A stretch of 53,235 bases of DNA from Caldilineaceae bacterium SB0661_bin_34 (GCA_009841145.1 VXMJ01000084.1:1-53235); one strand, 5' to 3'. Shown: positions 36,481 to 44,824, counted from the stretch's first letter. Made by a program: numbers and translations. The notes: generated by a model from the sequence alone, not told the origin.

Positions 36481-36697
36481 TGAAACCAACATCCCGGGAC
36501 ACACGCCGGTTCCGAAAACGCGGCGATTGCCGGAACCTCCGAACCGGCTCAAGTCGGCTTCACCGATGCTGTGCGACTGCACCCCATCGACACGGGAACG
36601 GACAACACTGCGTGGCTCCAATCCATTCAACGGGCGGCGCGGAAAGTGGATAGGAGCCCGATGGCACCAAGTTGGACTCCCCCAAATGAGCCAAACT

Positions 36698-37336
36698 TCA
36701 GGGGCCTATCCTATGACGATTGCCCAGGTGCCAGTGCAGAACCTCCCAGCTGGCGGCCTGCACTCTGGGCAAGAGTGCCCAAGCAATCCCTAGACTGAAC
36801 AGGCTGCCGCTGAGGGTCCGCCACAGCCATGTACTCTCACGCCAGCCGAATACCTGAGTCAACCCGTCCACCGCCATGGGCACACACAGCAAGGCTCCAA
36901 TCCAAAGCGCAAGGGGGGGCCATCGACGCCCGGTCAGGCCAAACACAAGGCCGTACAGGAAAAGTGATCCGTAGATCGCGAGATTCCGTTGACACAACGC
37001 GGTCTTCCAGCCGATGGCGGGCGAACCTTTCCAAAAACGGTCGTCAACCAATTCCACCGGCAAGGGCTCCCCGCGGCCGAAGACCAGATAGCTGGCACCG
37101 GGTTCCTGATGGCAAACTAGAGAGTACAAGCCGTGCAGCGCAGTGCCAAGTCGGAGCCAACCCAGAGACATGGCCACCGGTGCCAACAGGGCTAGGCCGG
37201 CATACAGGCCGCTCAGCACCAGATATAGGACGAGCCAGTGGCGCAGGCTGAAACGCAACAGGGACCACAGGCGGTCCGCTCCAGCTTCCGATATCGAGAA
37301 GTGGTCGCCGGACTTATGTGTTGGCAAGGAAGACAT
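36698..37336 (-). CDS. DUF2085-family membrane protein
   Basis: A 212-residue membrane protein with about five hydrophobic segments (LVLYLVLSGLYAGLALLAP, LHGLYSLVCHQ, LAIYGSLFLYGLVFGLTG, LALWIGALLCVPMAVDG, SGSLFSLGIAWALLP). SLVCHQEP and ALCQRNLAIYG match the CHQ and LC-R-IY motifs of DUF2085, which may form a metal or heme-like site (inference). Function is unknown. It is the last gene of the cytochrome c maturation operon, 37 bp after tlpA. ATG 37336 chosen because GGGGGT lies upstream; an ATG at 37363 is also in frame. Confidence 0.7.
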   Translation of the reverse strand: MSSLPTHKSGDHFSISEAGADRLWSLLRFSLRHWLVLYLVLSGLYAGLALLAPVAMSLGWLRLGTALHGLYSLVCHQEPGASYLVFGRGEPLPVELVDDRFWKGSPAIGWKTALCQRNLAIYGSLFLYGLVFGLTGRRWPPLALWIGALLCVPMAVDGLTQVFGWRESTWLWRTLSGSLFSLGIAWALLPRVQAASWEVLHWHLGNRHRIGP

Positions 37337-37373
37337 GCATACCCCCGGATCCAAGACCGCCAACCCGACCGCG

Positions 37374-37988
37374 TTAGCGGCCGAGTGAGGTGTCCGTCAA
37401 CTGGACCAGCTTGGCCCGATCCAGAACCCCCTGCCAAGTCGCAGTGAGATTGCCTTGTGGATCCACGAATATCGTAGTCGGAAGGCCACGGACACCGAAC
37501 AGATCCGCGACTTCACCGTCCGGATCAAGCACGATGGGCAGCTCCATCGCCACTTCCGACGCGAATTCCGCGATCTTGGTTTCCGCTTCCCGGAGATTCA
37601 CGGCCAGAACCAGCAAGTCCTCCGGCAATTCCGCCTGTCGTTCCACCAACAGCGGAATCTCGTGCCGGCACGGGCCGCACCAGGATGCCCAGAAGTTGAT
37701 GGCCAAGGCCATTCCAGCCAGTTCCTCGCTGGACAGGGCGGCACCATCCGGGGCAGATAGGGAGAACACCGGAACCGGCTTTCCCTCCACGGGATCCCAC
37801 ACCTCCCTTCGGACTGGCGCACTCCCGGTCAGGACCGATTTGCCAGGTTCAAACGGAGGAGTCAGCAGAACCTGGATCCCCGGCGGCACCGTGCCGGGAT
37901 CACGGATCGCCGCGTCGAGATTCGATGCTCCCCGGCAACCAGCAGCGAGGCCCAGTATCAATAGACCAACAGCCAAGCGGACGGCCAT
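37374..37988 (-). CDS. TlpA/ResA-like thioredoxin-fold lipoprotein
   Basis: Extracytoplasmic disulfide reductant that keeps apocytochrome c cysteines reduced for heme attachment. The 204-residue protein has a lipoprotein signal peptide (LLILGLAAGC lipobox, Cys18), a low-complexity linker, then the thioredoxin fold with FWASWCGPCRHEIP (CxxC near 104-107) and the cis-Pro loop GLPTTIFVDPQG. Start ATG 37988 overlaps the ccdA stop (ATGA), so the two are translationally coupled. This fits the CcdA-to-thioredoxin electron route; it fills the CcmG/ResA role. Confidence 0.92.
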   Translation of the reverse strand: MAVRLAVGLLILGLAAGCRGASNLDAAIRDPGTVPPGIQVLLTPPFEPGKSVLTGSAPVRREVWDPVEGKPVPVFSLSAPDGAALSSEELAGMALAINFWASWCGPCRHEIPLLVERQAELPEDLLVLAVNLREAETKIAEFASEVAMELPIVLDPDGEVADLFGVRGLPTTIFVDPQGNLTATWQGVLDRAKLVQLTDTSLGR

Positions 37989-38875
37989 CAGCGCAGCGAG
38001 GTTCCGCTGAGATAGCCAATATAGGCGGGAATCAATGGCAGGACACAGGGACTGAAGAATCCAATGAGACCTGCGAGCAACGCCAGCGGCGCGCTGGCCA
38101 CCAGGCTGGCGTCCAGATTGATGGTCAGCCCCAGTACCTCGGTGAACCATTCCTCCCATTGGAGCGCGACCACGTTGAAGGCACCGAAAGAAGCCGTCAA
38201 CCGCACCAGTTGATCCTGCCACAACAAATAGGCGACGGTCACCAGAAAGATGCCACTCACATAGCTGACAATTTTGGTATGTCGATTGAGCCGACGCAAC
38301 CATTTTGCCACCGTGCCGAAAGCGGCACCGGTAACCAGAAACGGGATGCCGAGACCGAGGCTGAAAATTGCCAGGAGCGAGGCGCCCGTCACCACCGTGG
38401 CGCTGTCGCCGGCAAGGAACAGAATGCTGGCCAGGATTGGTCCGACACACGGCACCCAACCCGCACTGAAGCTTACGCCCATCAGAATGCTGCTCAGATA
38501 GCCCCAACCCCGGCGTACCTCGTGCATCTGTGCCACCCGGCGCTCCATGTAGAACAGGCCGTTGGCCATGTCGAGGCCGCGCACCAACAGCGCGGCCGCA
38601 GGATTGACGGAGAGGTCCATACGTCGGCGCAGAACATTAGCCAACCGGTTGACCAGGCCCGTGACAATCAAGGCAAAAAACACCAGCAGCACAGCGCCAA
38701 TCTTCTGCACGACGGGCAACAGGTAGTTCAGGTTGCGTCCCATGAGCCCTGCCGCGGATCCCAGCAGCGTGAAGATCAGGCCGAACCCGACAACAAACGC
38801 CAGGGAATGCAGAAACGTGTGGGACCAGCGTATTTGGACAGCCGGTGGGACCATGGTCGCCGTTTGTTGGGTCAC
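37988..38875 (-). CDS. ccdA: Cytochrome c biogenesis protein CcdA, circularly permuted
   Basis: Membrane thiol reductant carrier that passes electrons from cytosolic thioredoxin to the TlpA-like protein. The 295-residue protein has six hydrophobic segments and both active Cys, but in the wrong order: SLAFVVGFGLIFTLLGSAAG (normally helix 2) opens the protein, GWVPCVGPILASI (Cys143, normally helix 4) is in the middle, and GLIGFFSPCVLPLIPAYIGYLSG (Cys277, normally helix 1) closes it. The N-terminal tail looks like the usual helix 1-2 loop. The GTG start is preceded by GGAGG at eight bases, so the start is real, and no SPC helix is encoded upstream. The stop overlaps tlpA. Confidence 0.88.
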   Translation of the reverse strand: MTQQTATMVPPAVQIRWSHTFLHSLAFVVGFGLIFTLLGSAAGLMGRNLNYLLPVVQKIGAVLLVFFALIVTGLVNRLANVLRRRMDLSVNPAAALLVRGLDMANGLFYMERRVAQMHEVRRGWGYLSSILMGVSFSAGWVPCVGPILASILFLAGDSATVVTGASLLAIFSLGLGIPFLVTGAAFGTVAKWLRRLNRHTKIVSYVSGIFLVTVAYLLWQDQLVRLTASFGAFNVVALQWEEWFTEVLGLTINLDASLVASAPLALLAGLIGFFSPCVLPLIPAYIGYLSGTSLR

Positions 38876-38979
38876 GGGAAGCGCCTCCGCGGAAATTCTT
38901 TGGTACGGGGATCCAAGTCGGGTTCAGCCGGTCATTGTCGTTGCCGGCCGCGTCCAACGCGCGTCGAATTGACCATTCC

Positions 38980-39120
38980 TCAGTCGCCGGATTGCCAATC
39001 CTGCCGTTGTTGCAGTTCGTGAATCAAGGTCTCGAGCTGTTTCTGCTTGTTGATGAGGAACACCACATACAGCAGGGTGATGGTCCAAACGACAGCCAGG
39101 GCCAGGAAAAGATACTGCAT
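38980..39120 (-). CDS. ccmD: CcmD-like small heme-exporter protein
   Basis: A 46-residue single-pass membrane protein: QYLFLALAVVWTITLLYVVFL, then a basic-coiled tail (NKQKQLETLIHELQQRQ). This is the CcmD pattern, a small protein that helps release holo-CcmE from the CcmABC transporter. Position directly after ccmC supports it. Neither this ATG nor an upstream one at 39153 has a strong ribosome site; the shorter start gives the usual CcmD N-terminus. The 104 bp to ccdA hold no gene. Confidence 0.7.
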   Translation of the reverse strand: MQYLFLALAVVWTITLLYVVFLINKQKQLETLIHELQQRQDWQSGD

Positions 39121-39190
39121 GCGTTGAGGGTTCCGAAGCGGATGCCGCGACATGCAGACCCTGCCGGGTCCCAAGGCCGCAGCCGGTTGG

Positions 39191-39925
39191 TCAGGTCAAA
39201 CGGGCCTGCAAAATCTGTATGGTTCGATCCAGGCGCAGCATGCGCCAGCGCAGGAACACGAGGCACAGGGCCAGCAGCACGAACGCCAACATGGACCACT
39301 GGAGGGCCAAAGTCATGGTGGGTCCCAGGAAGGGGCCGAAATCACCCTCGCCGGTCGGATTGTCATCCAGGAAGATCATCGGATGGATACTGCGAAACCA
39401 TACGGCGGAATAGTAGGTCAACGGCACCATGGCATAGGCCAGGAGGGCGTATACGGCGGCGAAAGTTGCCCGCGTGCGCGGGTTCTCGAGGCCGTTTCGC
39501 AGAATCAGGTAGGCGACGTATACCAGAACAAGCACCAGCGTGGTGGTCAGGCGCGGGTCCCATGTCCACCAGGTGTTCCAAGTGGGCTTGGCCCAGATGC
39601 TGCCGGTGACCACCAGGCAGAGCGAAGCCACCAAACCGACCTCGACACCAGCCGCGGCCATCAGGTCCCAGTCGGAGCGTTTGCGCAGAAGCCAACCGAG
39701 ACTACAGACAAAGGACAGTGCCAGACCGGTCACGGCAGCCATGGCCGTTCCCAGATGGGTATAGAAAATCCGCTGCGCAACCTGCTCGATGCCGACGAGA
39801 TTGGCGGCCGGACGTGCATTGACGAGCCCGAACCACTGGGCCGCAATTAAACTGAGGAACGCCGCGAGCGTCACCAACTCGTGGGCCCGATGCCAACGCA
39901 GCGTCACTTGGGTTGATCCGTTCAC
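39191..39925 (-). CDS. ccmC: Heme exporter/handling protein CcmC
   Basis: Six-helix member of the heme-handling protein family that loads heme onto CcmE. The 244-residue protein has the WWD signature NTWWTWDPRLTTTL and the two axial-heme His regions, RIFYTHLGTAMA and WFRSIHPMIF. I take GTG at 39925 as start: it overlaps the ccmB stop (GTGA), while the longer frame begins with a TTG five codons earlier inside ccmB. Works with CcmA, CcmB and CcmD. Confidence 0.92.
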   Translation of the reverse strand: MNGSTQVTLRWHRAHELVTLAAFLSLIAAQWFGLVNARPAANLVGIEQVAQRIFYTHLGTAMAAVTGLALSFVCSLGWLLRKRSDWDLMAAAGVEVGLVASLCLVVTGSIWAKPTWNTWWTWDPRLTTTLVLVLVYVAYLILRNGLENPRTRATFAAVYALLAYAMVPLTYYSAVWFRSIHPMIFLDDNPTGEGDFGPFLGPTMTLALQWSMLAFVLLALCLVFLRWRMLRLDRTIQILQARLT

Positions 39926-40704
39926 TGCCAATCCTGCCAAACAAGGTTGGCAAGCAGTATACCGACCGCGACCGCCACAAGATCAAAGAGGATCACCATC
40001 AAAATCCACGCCCCGTAGGACTGTGCCGATGCTCCCTGTATCAGCGCGTTGCAGGCACCGGTTCCGGCCAGCAGCAATGGGATGGCCAACGGCAGCAGGA
40101 TCACTGCCACCAGTCCCTGCCCCTGGCGCATGCCGGACATCATGGCAGCCACCGTCGTGCCCACGGCGGCAAAGCCGAAGCATCCCAAGAACAGCACTCC
40201 CAAGACACCGGGCTTCCACAACTCCGCGTCGAACAGGACGATCACCCCTATCAACGCCAGCCCCCCCGCGACCGCCAACAGCAGGCTCCAGACCCAAAGC
40301 CGACCCAGGAAGATCGCGGTCCGCGATACCGGCGCGGACAGGAGGAATCCGGTCATGGACCGCGCGTCGGCCGAACCAAATTGCCGTTCCAGGCCGGCCG
40401 AGCCGGCCAGCATCAGGGCTGCCCACAGCACGCCGGATGCACGGGTGCCGTCGGTGGCTCCCGCCGCTTCGAACACGAATCCCAGTACCAGGACGGTCAA
40501 CACGCCCAAACTGGCCATGGCCGACAGAATCGGCAGGCCCCGCAACTCCGTCCGCATCTCAATGCGCACGATGGCTGCCACCTGGAAGCACAGGGCTGCC
40601 AACGGCCCGCGTTGCCGAATCCGGACGAACGGCGTCAATTCCTGGTTGGGCGCGGGGGCCTCGCGGATAGTACCGCCTGTGTCGACCGGACGAACGGCAG
40701 CCAT
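39922..40704 (-). CDS. ccmB: Heme exporter membrane subunit CcmB
   Basis: Permease subunit of the CcmAB ATPase that drives release of holo-CcmE from CcmC. The 260-residue protein has a ~45-residue N-tail before IVRIEMRTELRGLPILSAM, then helices including the family-typical LERQFGSADARSMTGFLLSAPVSR cytosolic loop (a shortened form of the E. coli LF..D...G.L..L segment) and LLPLAIPLLLAGTGACNALI. ATG at 40704, three bases after ccmA. The N-tail is longer than usual for CcmB, and a later start is possible. Confidence 0.9.
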   Translation of the reverse strand: MAAVRPVDTGGTIREAPAPNQELTPFVRIRQRGPLAALCFQVAAIVRIEMRTELRGLPILSAMASLGVLTVLVLGFVFEAAGATDGTRASGVLWAALMLAGSAGLERQFGSADARSMTGFLLSAPVSRTAIFLGRLWVWSLLLAVAGGLALIGVIVLFDAELWKPGVLGVLFLGCFGFAAVGTTVAAMMSGMRQGQGLVAVILLPLAIPLLLAGTGACNALIQGASAQSYGAWILMVILFDLVAVAVGILLANLVWQDWQ

Positions 40705-40707
40705 GGA

Positions 40708-41376
40708 CTACCCGGCCCCCTCCGCGAGCCGGGCCTCCTTAAGGATCAGGACCCGGTCGGCCCAACCTGACGGTGGCCGATGGCCGGCAAAGAGAATTCC
40801 CTGTGCCCCGGCCCGACGTTCGCCTAGCAGGGACGCGAGGAAGTCCAGACCTTCGGCATCCAGGTGGCTGTCGGGTTCATCCAGCAGGACAATCCGGGGA
40901 TCCGGCAGCCAGGCGCGGCACAGTGCCAACCTCTGGCGCCAGCCCCTGCTCAGGTCCCGCGTGCGCGTATGCTGCATGGCGGCGAGGTCGGCTCGTTCCA
41001 GCAGTTCGTCGATGCGCACGGCGGAAGACACCATGTCAAAGCAGACGGCCGCAAACTCGAGGTGTTCGCGCACAGTCAACCGTCCGTCCAAGTAGGGATC
41101 ATGGCCCAGATAGCCGACTGCCCCGGTCCGGGCCAGCACGGCGGGAGGCACTTCCCTCCCGGACACCAGCAAGGTGCCGGCATCGCTGGGGGTCAACCCG
41201 GCCAGGATCCGCAACAGGGTGGTCTTGCCCGAGCCGTTGGCCCCCTTTACATGAATACATTCGCCGGCGCGCAACTCAAAGCGGACCTCCCTGAGCACGG
41301 TCCGGTAGCCGTACGCCTTGGAGAGTCCCTGCACGGACAGAAGCAGAGGAGAGGCACTCGGTTGGTGGTCCGGCAC
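40708..41376 (-). CDS. ccmA: Heme exporter ATP-binding protein CcmA
   Basis: ATPase of the CcmAB complex. The 222-residue protein has Walker A GANGSGKTTLLRILAGL, a signature region LSRGWRQRLALCRAWL (LSxGxxQR, CcmA-like rather than LSGGQ), Walker B IVLLDEPDSHLD and the switch His in GHRPP. Length fits CcmA. GTG start at 41376, 21 bp after ccmE; ccmB follows by three bases. Confidence 0.9.
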   Translation of the reverse strand: MPDHQPSASPLLLSVQGLSKAYGYRTVLREVRFELRAGECIHVKGANGSGKTTLLRILAGLTPSDAGTLLVSGREVPPAVLARTGAVGYLGHDPYLDGRLTVREHLEFAAVCFDMVSSAVRIDELLERADLAAMQHTRTRDLSRGWRQRLALCRAWLPDPRIVLLDEPDSHLDAEGLDFLASLLGERRAGAQGILFAGHRPPSGWADRVLILKEARLAEGAG

Positions 41377-41397
41377 AGGAGTTTCGCCAAGCCGCCC

Positions 41398-41874
41398 TCA
41401 AGCGGCTTCCATGTATATCTCCTCGGGGCCCTCCTCATAGCGGGATGGGCACTTGAGTAGCAGACTGTCCGCCACGAAACGTCCGTCCGCGTCCAGGGAA
41501 CCGTCAACGATGGCCGACGTGCCCGGCCTGAAATTATCCGGGCGCGGGCCGTGGTAGACAACAGGCAGCACGGCGCCCCCCTCAACTTCGTAAAGTTGGA
41601 AGTCCAACCGGGTCGCAGTGGCATTCCACTGTTCGCTGTCCGGCACAACCAAACCGTTGAGGCGTACCCTTTGACCGGCCAGGGAATCCTGCCGCGCCGC
41701 GAACTCCTCCACCGTCAGGTAGTACATGGAGGTCTGAACCGTGGCCCGCACGATCAGGAAGATGACCAGTGCAATGGCCGCCAGGCCGACCAGCGTCAGC
41801 TGCACCCGCGGACTCAGGTGTACACCGGACCGGGCCTCAAGTAGCCGGTCCCGACTGGAAATCACACGTGCCAT
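41398..41874 (-). CDS. ccmE: Heme chaperone CcmE, Cys-type (CxxxY)
   Basis: Membrane-anchored OB-fold chaperone that carries heme covalently to the cytochrome c synthetase. The 158-residue protein has one N-terminal anchor (LTLVGLAAIALVIFLIV), the OB core (RVRLNGLVV, VVYHGPRPDNFRPG, VDGSLDADGRFVADSLLLKCPSRY) and a C-terminal acidic tail. The heme-linking residue is Cys in KCPSRY, where most bacterial CcmE have His (HxxxY). Cys-type CcmE is known from archaea and some bacteria that lack CcmH. Two bases after the DUF2007-like gene. Confidence 0.92.
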   Translation of the reverse strand: MARVISSRDRLLEARSGVHLSPRVQLTLVGLAAIALVIFLIVRATVQTSMYYLTVEEFAARQDSLAGQRVRLNGLVVPDSEQWNATATRLDFQLYEVEGGAVLPVVYHGPRPDNFRPGTSAIVDGSLDADGRFVADSLLLKCPSRYEEGPEEIYMEAA

Positions 41875-41876
41875 GT

Positions 41877-42221
41877 TCAGGTTCGATGCGAAGATTGGGT
41901 CTTTTCGTCCGGTGCCGATTCCCCATCCCCTGCGTCCCGCGGCGTTGCCGACAGGACGGCGAGGGCGTTGTCGGCCAAGTTTGCCGGCACCAGAATTCTG
42001 CAGGTTGCCATGTCGCCCACGGTAACAGGATAGGCGTCCCGTGCCGAATCCCGCTGAATCATCACCGGAAACCCGTGGGTTTCCAGGACGCCTTTCAGGA
42101 CCTCCGCTTCCAAGGGGTGACTGGTTTTCAGAACGCAGACCGGTTCGTTGCCGGATGGCGCAGCAAAAGACTTCAGCCCTTGCCGCAGACGCTCAAGCCA
42201 ACCCAATGCCACACGGGTCAT
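41877..42221 (-). CDS. DUF2007-like small protein
   Basis: A 114-residue soluble protein. The core VCVLKTSHPLEAEVLKGVLE..GFPVMIQRDS...YPVTVG..ATCRILVPANLADNALAVL resembles DUF2007/putative signal-transducing proteins, which have a ferredoxin-like fold and no firm function. An N-terminal basic amphipathic stretch and a polar, charged C-tail flank it. It begins the ccmE-ccmA-ccmB-ccmC run, 21 bp after the MBL gene and two bases before ccmE, so it is co-transcribed; whether it acts in cytochrome maturation is unknown. Confidence 0.68.
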   Translation of the reverse strand: MTRVALGWLERLRQGLKSFAAPSGNEPVCVLKTSHPLEAEVLKGVLETHGFPVMIQRDSARDAYPVTVGDMATCRILVPANLADNALAVLSATPRDAGDGESAPDEKTQSSHRT

Positions 42222-42242
42222 GACGGGATTGTCCCAAGTAAC

Positions 42243-42929
42243 TCAGACCACAAACGTGGCATGTTCGCCGACATACGGGTTCAGAACCCGTTCCTCGCCG
42301 ATCGTGGTCTCCGGCCCATGTCCCGGCAACACGACGAAGTCATCCTCCAGGGTCAACAGCTGATCGATGATCGATGCCAACAGGGTGGGACCGTCGGCAC
42401 CGGGGAGATCGAAGCGTCCGATGCCCCTGTGGAAAAGGGTGTCCCCCACGACGGCCAGCCGATGCTCTTCTTCCACAAACGCAACATGGCCGGGCGCGTG
42501 GCCGGGGACAAACCGAACCTGCAGCCGCATGGTCCCGAACTCCAAGGTCTGGCCTTCCTCCAGGTAATGGTCCGGATGCCGGACCAGCGGTACACGGGCA
42601 CCAAGCCAGGCCTCGACCTGGGCCGGAACCGCTTGCAGCGTGGGCAGGTCCAGTTCGTGCAGCCAAAACGGAACTCCCGTGGCGTCCACGATGTTGTTGA
42701 CGGCCAACACGTGGTCAAAGTGAGCATGCGTATTGACGATGGCTTGCAGTTCAAGGCCATCCTCCTCCACCTGCTGGAGGATCGACCGGGCCGAATCGCC
42801 CGGATCAATCAGGACCGCGGCCCGTGTCTCCTCGCATCCAAGCAGGTAGCAGTTTTCCTCGAGCAGGCCAACCGTGATTTTCTTGATGATCAACGTGGTG
42901 AGTCCCGTTTGTGTCTTCAACAACTCCAC
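42243..42929 (-). CDS. Metallo-beta-lactamase-fold hydrolase, glyoxalase-II-like
   Basis: A 228-residue MBL-fold hydrolase with the dinuclear metal site: THAHFDH (~70), GHAPGH, VVGDTLF (bridging Asp) and PGHGPET. The opening KKITVGLLEENCYLLG matches the YcbL/GloB-like subgroup acting on thioesters; the real substrate is unknown. I begin it at GTG 42929, one base after the preceding stop; a TTG two to three codons later is also possible, with the GGTGGAG around 42929 then serving as ribosome site. Upstream open frame overlaps the glycosidase gene. Confidence 0.86.
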   Translation of the reverse strand: MELLKTQTGLTTLIIKKITVGLLEENCYLLGCEETRAAVLIDPGDSARSILQQVEEDGLELQAIVNTHAHFDHVLAVNNIVDATGVPFWLHELDLPTLQAVPAQVEAWLGARVPLVRHPDHYLEEGQTLEFGTMRLQVRFVPGHAPGHVAFVEEEHRLAVVGDTLFHRGIGRFDLPGADGPTLLASIIDQLLTLEDDFVVLPGHGPETTIGEERVLNPYVGEHATFVV

Positions 42930-42930
42930 C

Positions 42931-44250
42931 CTACGGCGAGGCGGACCGGCTGTGCGCGTCGCGCCTGGAGCCGAACCAGTGGTGCAGGTCGTACCAAGCC
43001 TGCGATGGCTTGCCATTATGGTCCATCAACCGGAACCAGGCTTGCGGATCACCCCTTTCCTCCCAATCCGGCAGCGCCCGTTTGAAGTACCAGACGTTGG
43101 CCAGCGTAAGCCACGGCCATTCGGTCTCGATGCGCCGGAATGCCTGAATCAGGAACCGCCCCTGGTCGTCCGGAGTGACCCGGCCGAAGGGTGCCGGCCG
43201 GTCCAGGGGCACGGTGTTCCAGTTCATTTCGCTGATCCACATCGGCGTGGCTCCGTCACCGTTGCGCACCATGAGATCCCGCACATACCGGGCACGGCTG
43301 AAGTTCATCACCAGAGGATGCATTCGCCGGTCCAGGGGGCCGGACCAGAGGCCATACCCCTGCACCGCCAGAACATCGAACCACTCCACGGCTCCTGCAT
43401 CGTACAGCCGCTGCAGGTAGATCAGATCGTTCAAGTTGCCGCCCGGCTCCGTATCGCCGGCATAGGCGGTCGTGGCCGCCATCGCCGCCAGCACGATAAC
43501 GGCATTGGGATCCACCGACCGGATGGCACTGGCCGCGGCGGCCAGCAGTTCAGCGTAGGCCTCCGGGGAGACGGGTTGCTCTCCCCACTCCGGATAGATA
43601 TTCGGTTCATTCCAAATCTGGTAGTACCGAACGCGTCCCTTGTACCGATCGGCCACGGCCTTGGCAAAGGCCGCGAAGTCCGCAGGATCGTCGGGCGGGG
43701 CCTGCACACCGACCCCATCACCCCCGGCACGGGTCCAGGCCGGCGGATTTTCGAGACGGAAGACCACTTCAAGGCCGTGGGCCTCGGCTTGGCGCACGAT
43801 GGTGTCGTACTTGTACCAGGCGGAGCGCGGCGGATGATTACGTCGATCCTCGAAGTCACCGCGGCTGTGGATCTCCACATCCTGCCAGGGCATGGGCTGC
43901 CGAATCCAGGTGAATCCAGTTTCGGACACCATCCGGGTCACGCGTGCGCGACGGGCCTCGCCAACCTCGTTTTGCAGGAATGTGTTGACTCCCCAGGGAA
44001 ATCCCTCGGGAGCGGACACGGACGCGACCGACGCCTGGTCGTCGGTGCGCACTCTGGGCCGCACCGCCTGCCGCACCAAGTCGGTCATGCCCTTGATCTG
44101 TGGCAACAGTTCGGTTTCCCCGGTCCGGGATTCCATCCAGCTACCGGCCAGAGGCGTCGCAGCGATCGCCATAGCGGCCGCACCGATTGCAAACACCAAC
44201 GTCCACAACAGGGCCAATTGGCCCCAGGCCCCAGGCCGACCAAAGTTCAT
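42931..44250 (-). CDS. Membrane-anchored clan-A glycoside hydrolase-like protein
   Basis: A 439-residue protein with an N-terminal signal anchor (LALLWTLVFAIGAAAMAIAATPLAG) and an extracytoplasmic TIM barrel. GFPWGVNTFLQNE starts the barrel, YYQIWNEPNIYPEW carries the acid/base Glu (Glu215), and TPMWISEMNWNTVP the nucleophile Glu (~341), the clan GH-A arrangement (GH5/GH39-like). Family and substrate are not resolved. The stop lies one base from the MBL start, so the glycosidase is probably co-transcribed with the cytochrome c genes, which is unexpected. Confidence 0.85.
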   Translation of the reverse strand: MNFGRPGAWGQLALLWTLVFAIGAAAMAIAATPLAGSWMESRTGETELLPQIKGMTDLVRQAVRPRVRTDDQASVASVSAPEGFPWGVNTFLQNEVGEARRARVTRMVSETGFTWIRQPMPWQDVEIHSRGDFEDRRNHPPRSAWYKYDTIVRQAEAHGLEVVFRLENPPAWTRAGGDGVGVQAPPDDPADFAAFAKAVADRYKGRVRYYQIWNEPNIYPEWGEQPVSPEAYAELLAAAASAIRSVDPNAVIVLAAMAATTAYAGDTEPGGNLNDLIYLQRLYDAGAVEWFDVLAVQGYGLWSGPLDRRMHPLVMNFSRARYVRDLMVRNGDGATPMWISEMNWNTVPLDRPAPFGRVTPDDQGRFLIQAFRRIETEWPWLTLANVWYFKRALPDWEERGDPQAWFRLMDHNGKPSQAWYDLHHWFGSRRDAHSRSASP

Positions 44251-44304
44251 GACCTGTACAGTCGGTACCTGAACGGGAACCCAATCGGAACCGACAGGGC
44301 CGTG

Positions 44305-44793
44305 CTACGGCGAACAGTCAACCTTCCTTGACATCTCGATGTTGTTGTAGATGCCGGCCACCCAGGCCTCACCGGAGGACACGTCGGGATGCCGGATACG
44401 AAACCAATCGCCGTTGGGGTTCTCTGCGAGAAACGGGAATTCCTCGTTCGGCGCAAGCTGGGCAACCACGGGATTGGCAGTCCCCGGCCCGGAACGCACG
44501 TTAACTCCGTATTGGACTACGACCCGCACGCATGTTTCCGGAGCCGGCACGGGCGTGGGTTCCGGATCGGCGGGTTGTGGATCCGAGCCCGGTGACACCG
44601 AGGAGGGTTGTTCGCCCTGAGCACCGATGTCGGAGTCCGCCCAGACAACTTCCTTGGTGGGGGCCGCCTGGACATAGAGCGGATCCGGAGTTCTGGTAGG
44701 CGGCGGAGATTCCACCGTCGCCTGGGTACAGGACGCCAACCCAAGCATGGCGGCCACAAGCAGCAGGGATGGGAGTAGGAAATGGGATCGCAC
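44305..44793 (-). CDS. SH3-domain lipoprotein
   Basis: A 162-residue secreted lipoprotein: signal peptide with lipobox LASC, a Pro/Thr-rich linker, and one bacterial SH3 domain at the C-terminus (VNVRSGPGTANPVVAQLAPNE, then FPFLAENPNGDWFRI). Such domains bind cell-wall or peptide ligands. Start GTG 44793 is the only codon that gives a well-formed signal peptide; the open frame upstream is not supported. A TATAAT box lies 32 bases upstream. It is probably the first gene of the glycosidase-Ccm unit, 54 bp before it. Confidence 0.75.
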   Translation of the reverse strand: MRSHFLLPSLLLVAAMLGLASCTQATVESPPPTRTPDPLYVQAAPTKEVVWADSDIGAQGEQPSSVSPGSDPQPADPEPTPVPAPETCVRVVVQYGVNVRSGPGTANPVVAQLAPNEEFPFLAENPNGDWFRIRHPDVSSGEAWVAGIYNNIEMSRKVDCSP

Positions 44794-44824
44794 GGGGGAA
44801 ACCGCCTGGTTGCGAGGTTCTGCG

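Noticed and set aside
37988-38875. CcdA order explained by a wrong start or a second upstream gene
   Set aside because: The GTG start has a strong GGAGG site, and 38876-38979 encodes no hydrophobic helix or SPC motif in any minus frame.
42874-44331. 485-aa open frame antisense to the glycosidase
   Set aside because: Opposite strand has both catalytic Glu motifs and correct flanks; this frame has no recognisable domain.
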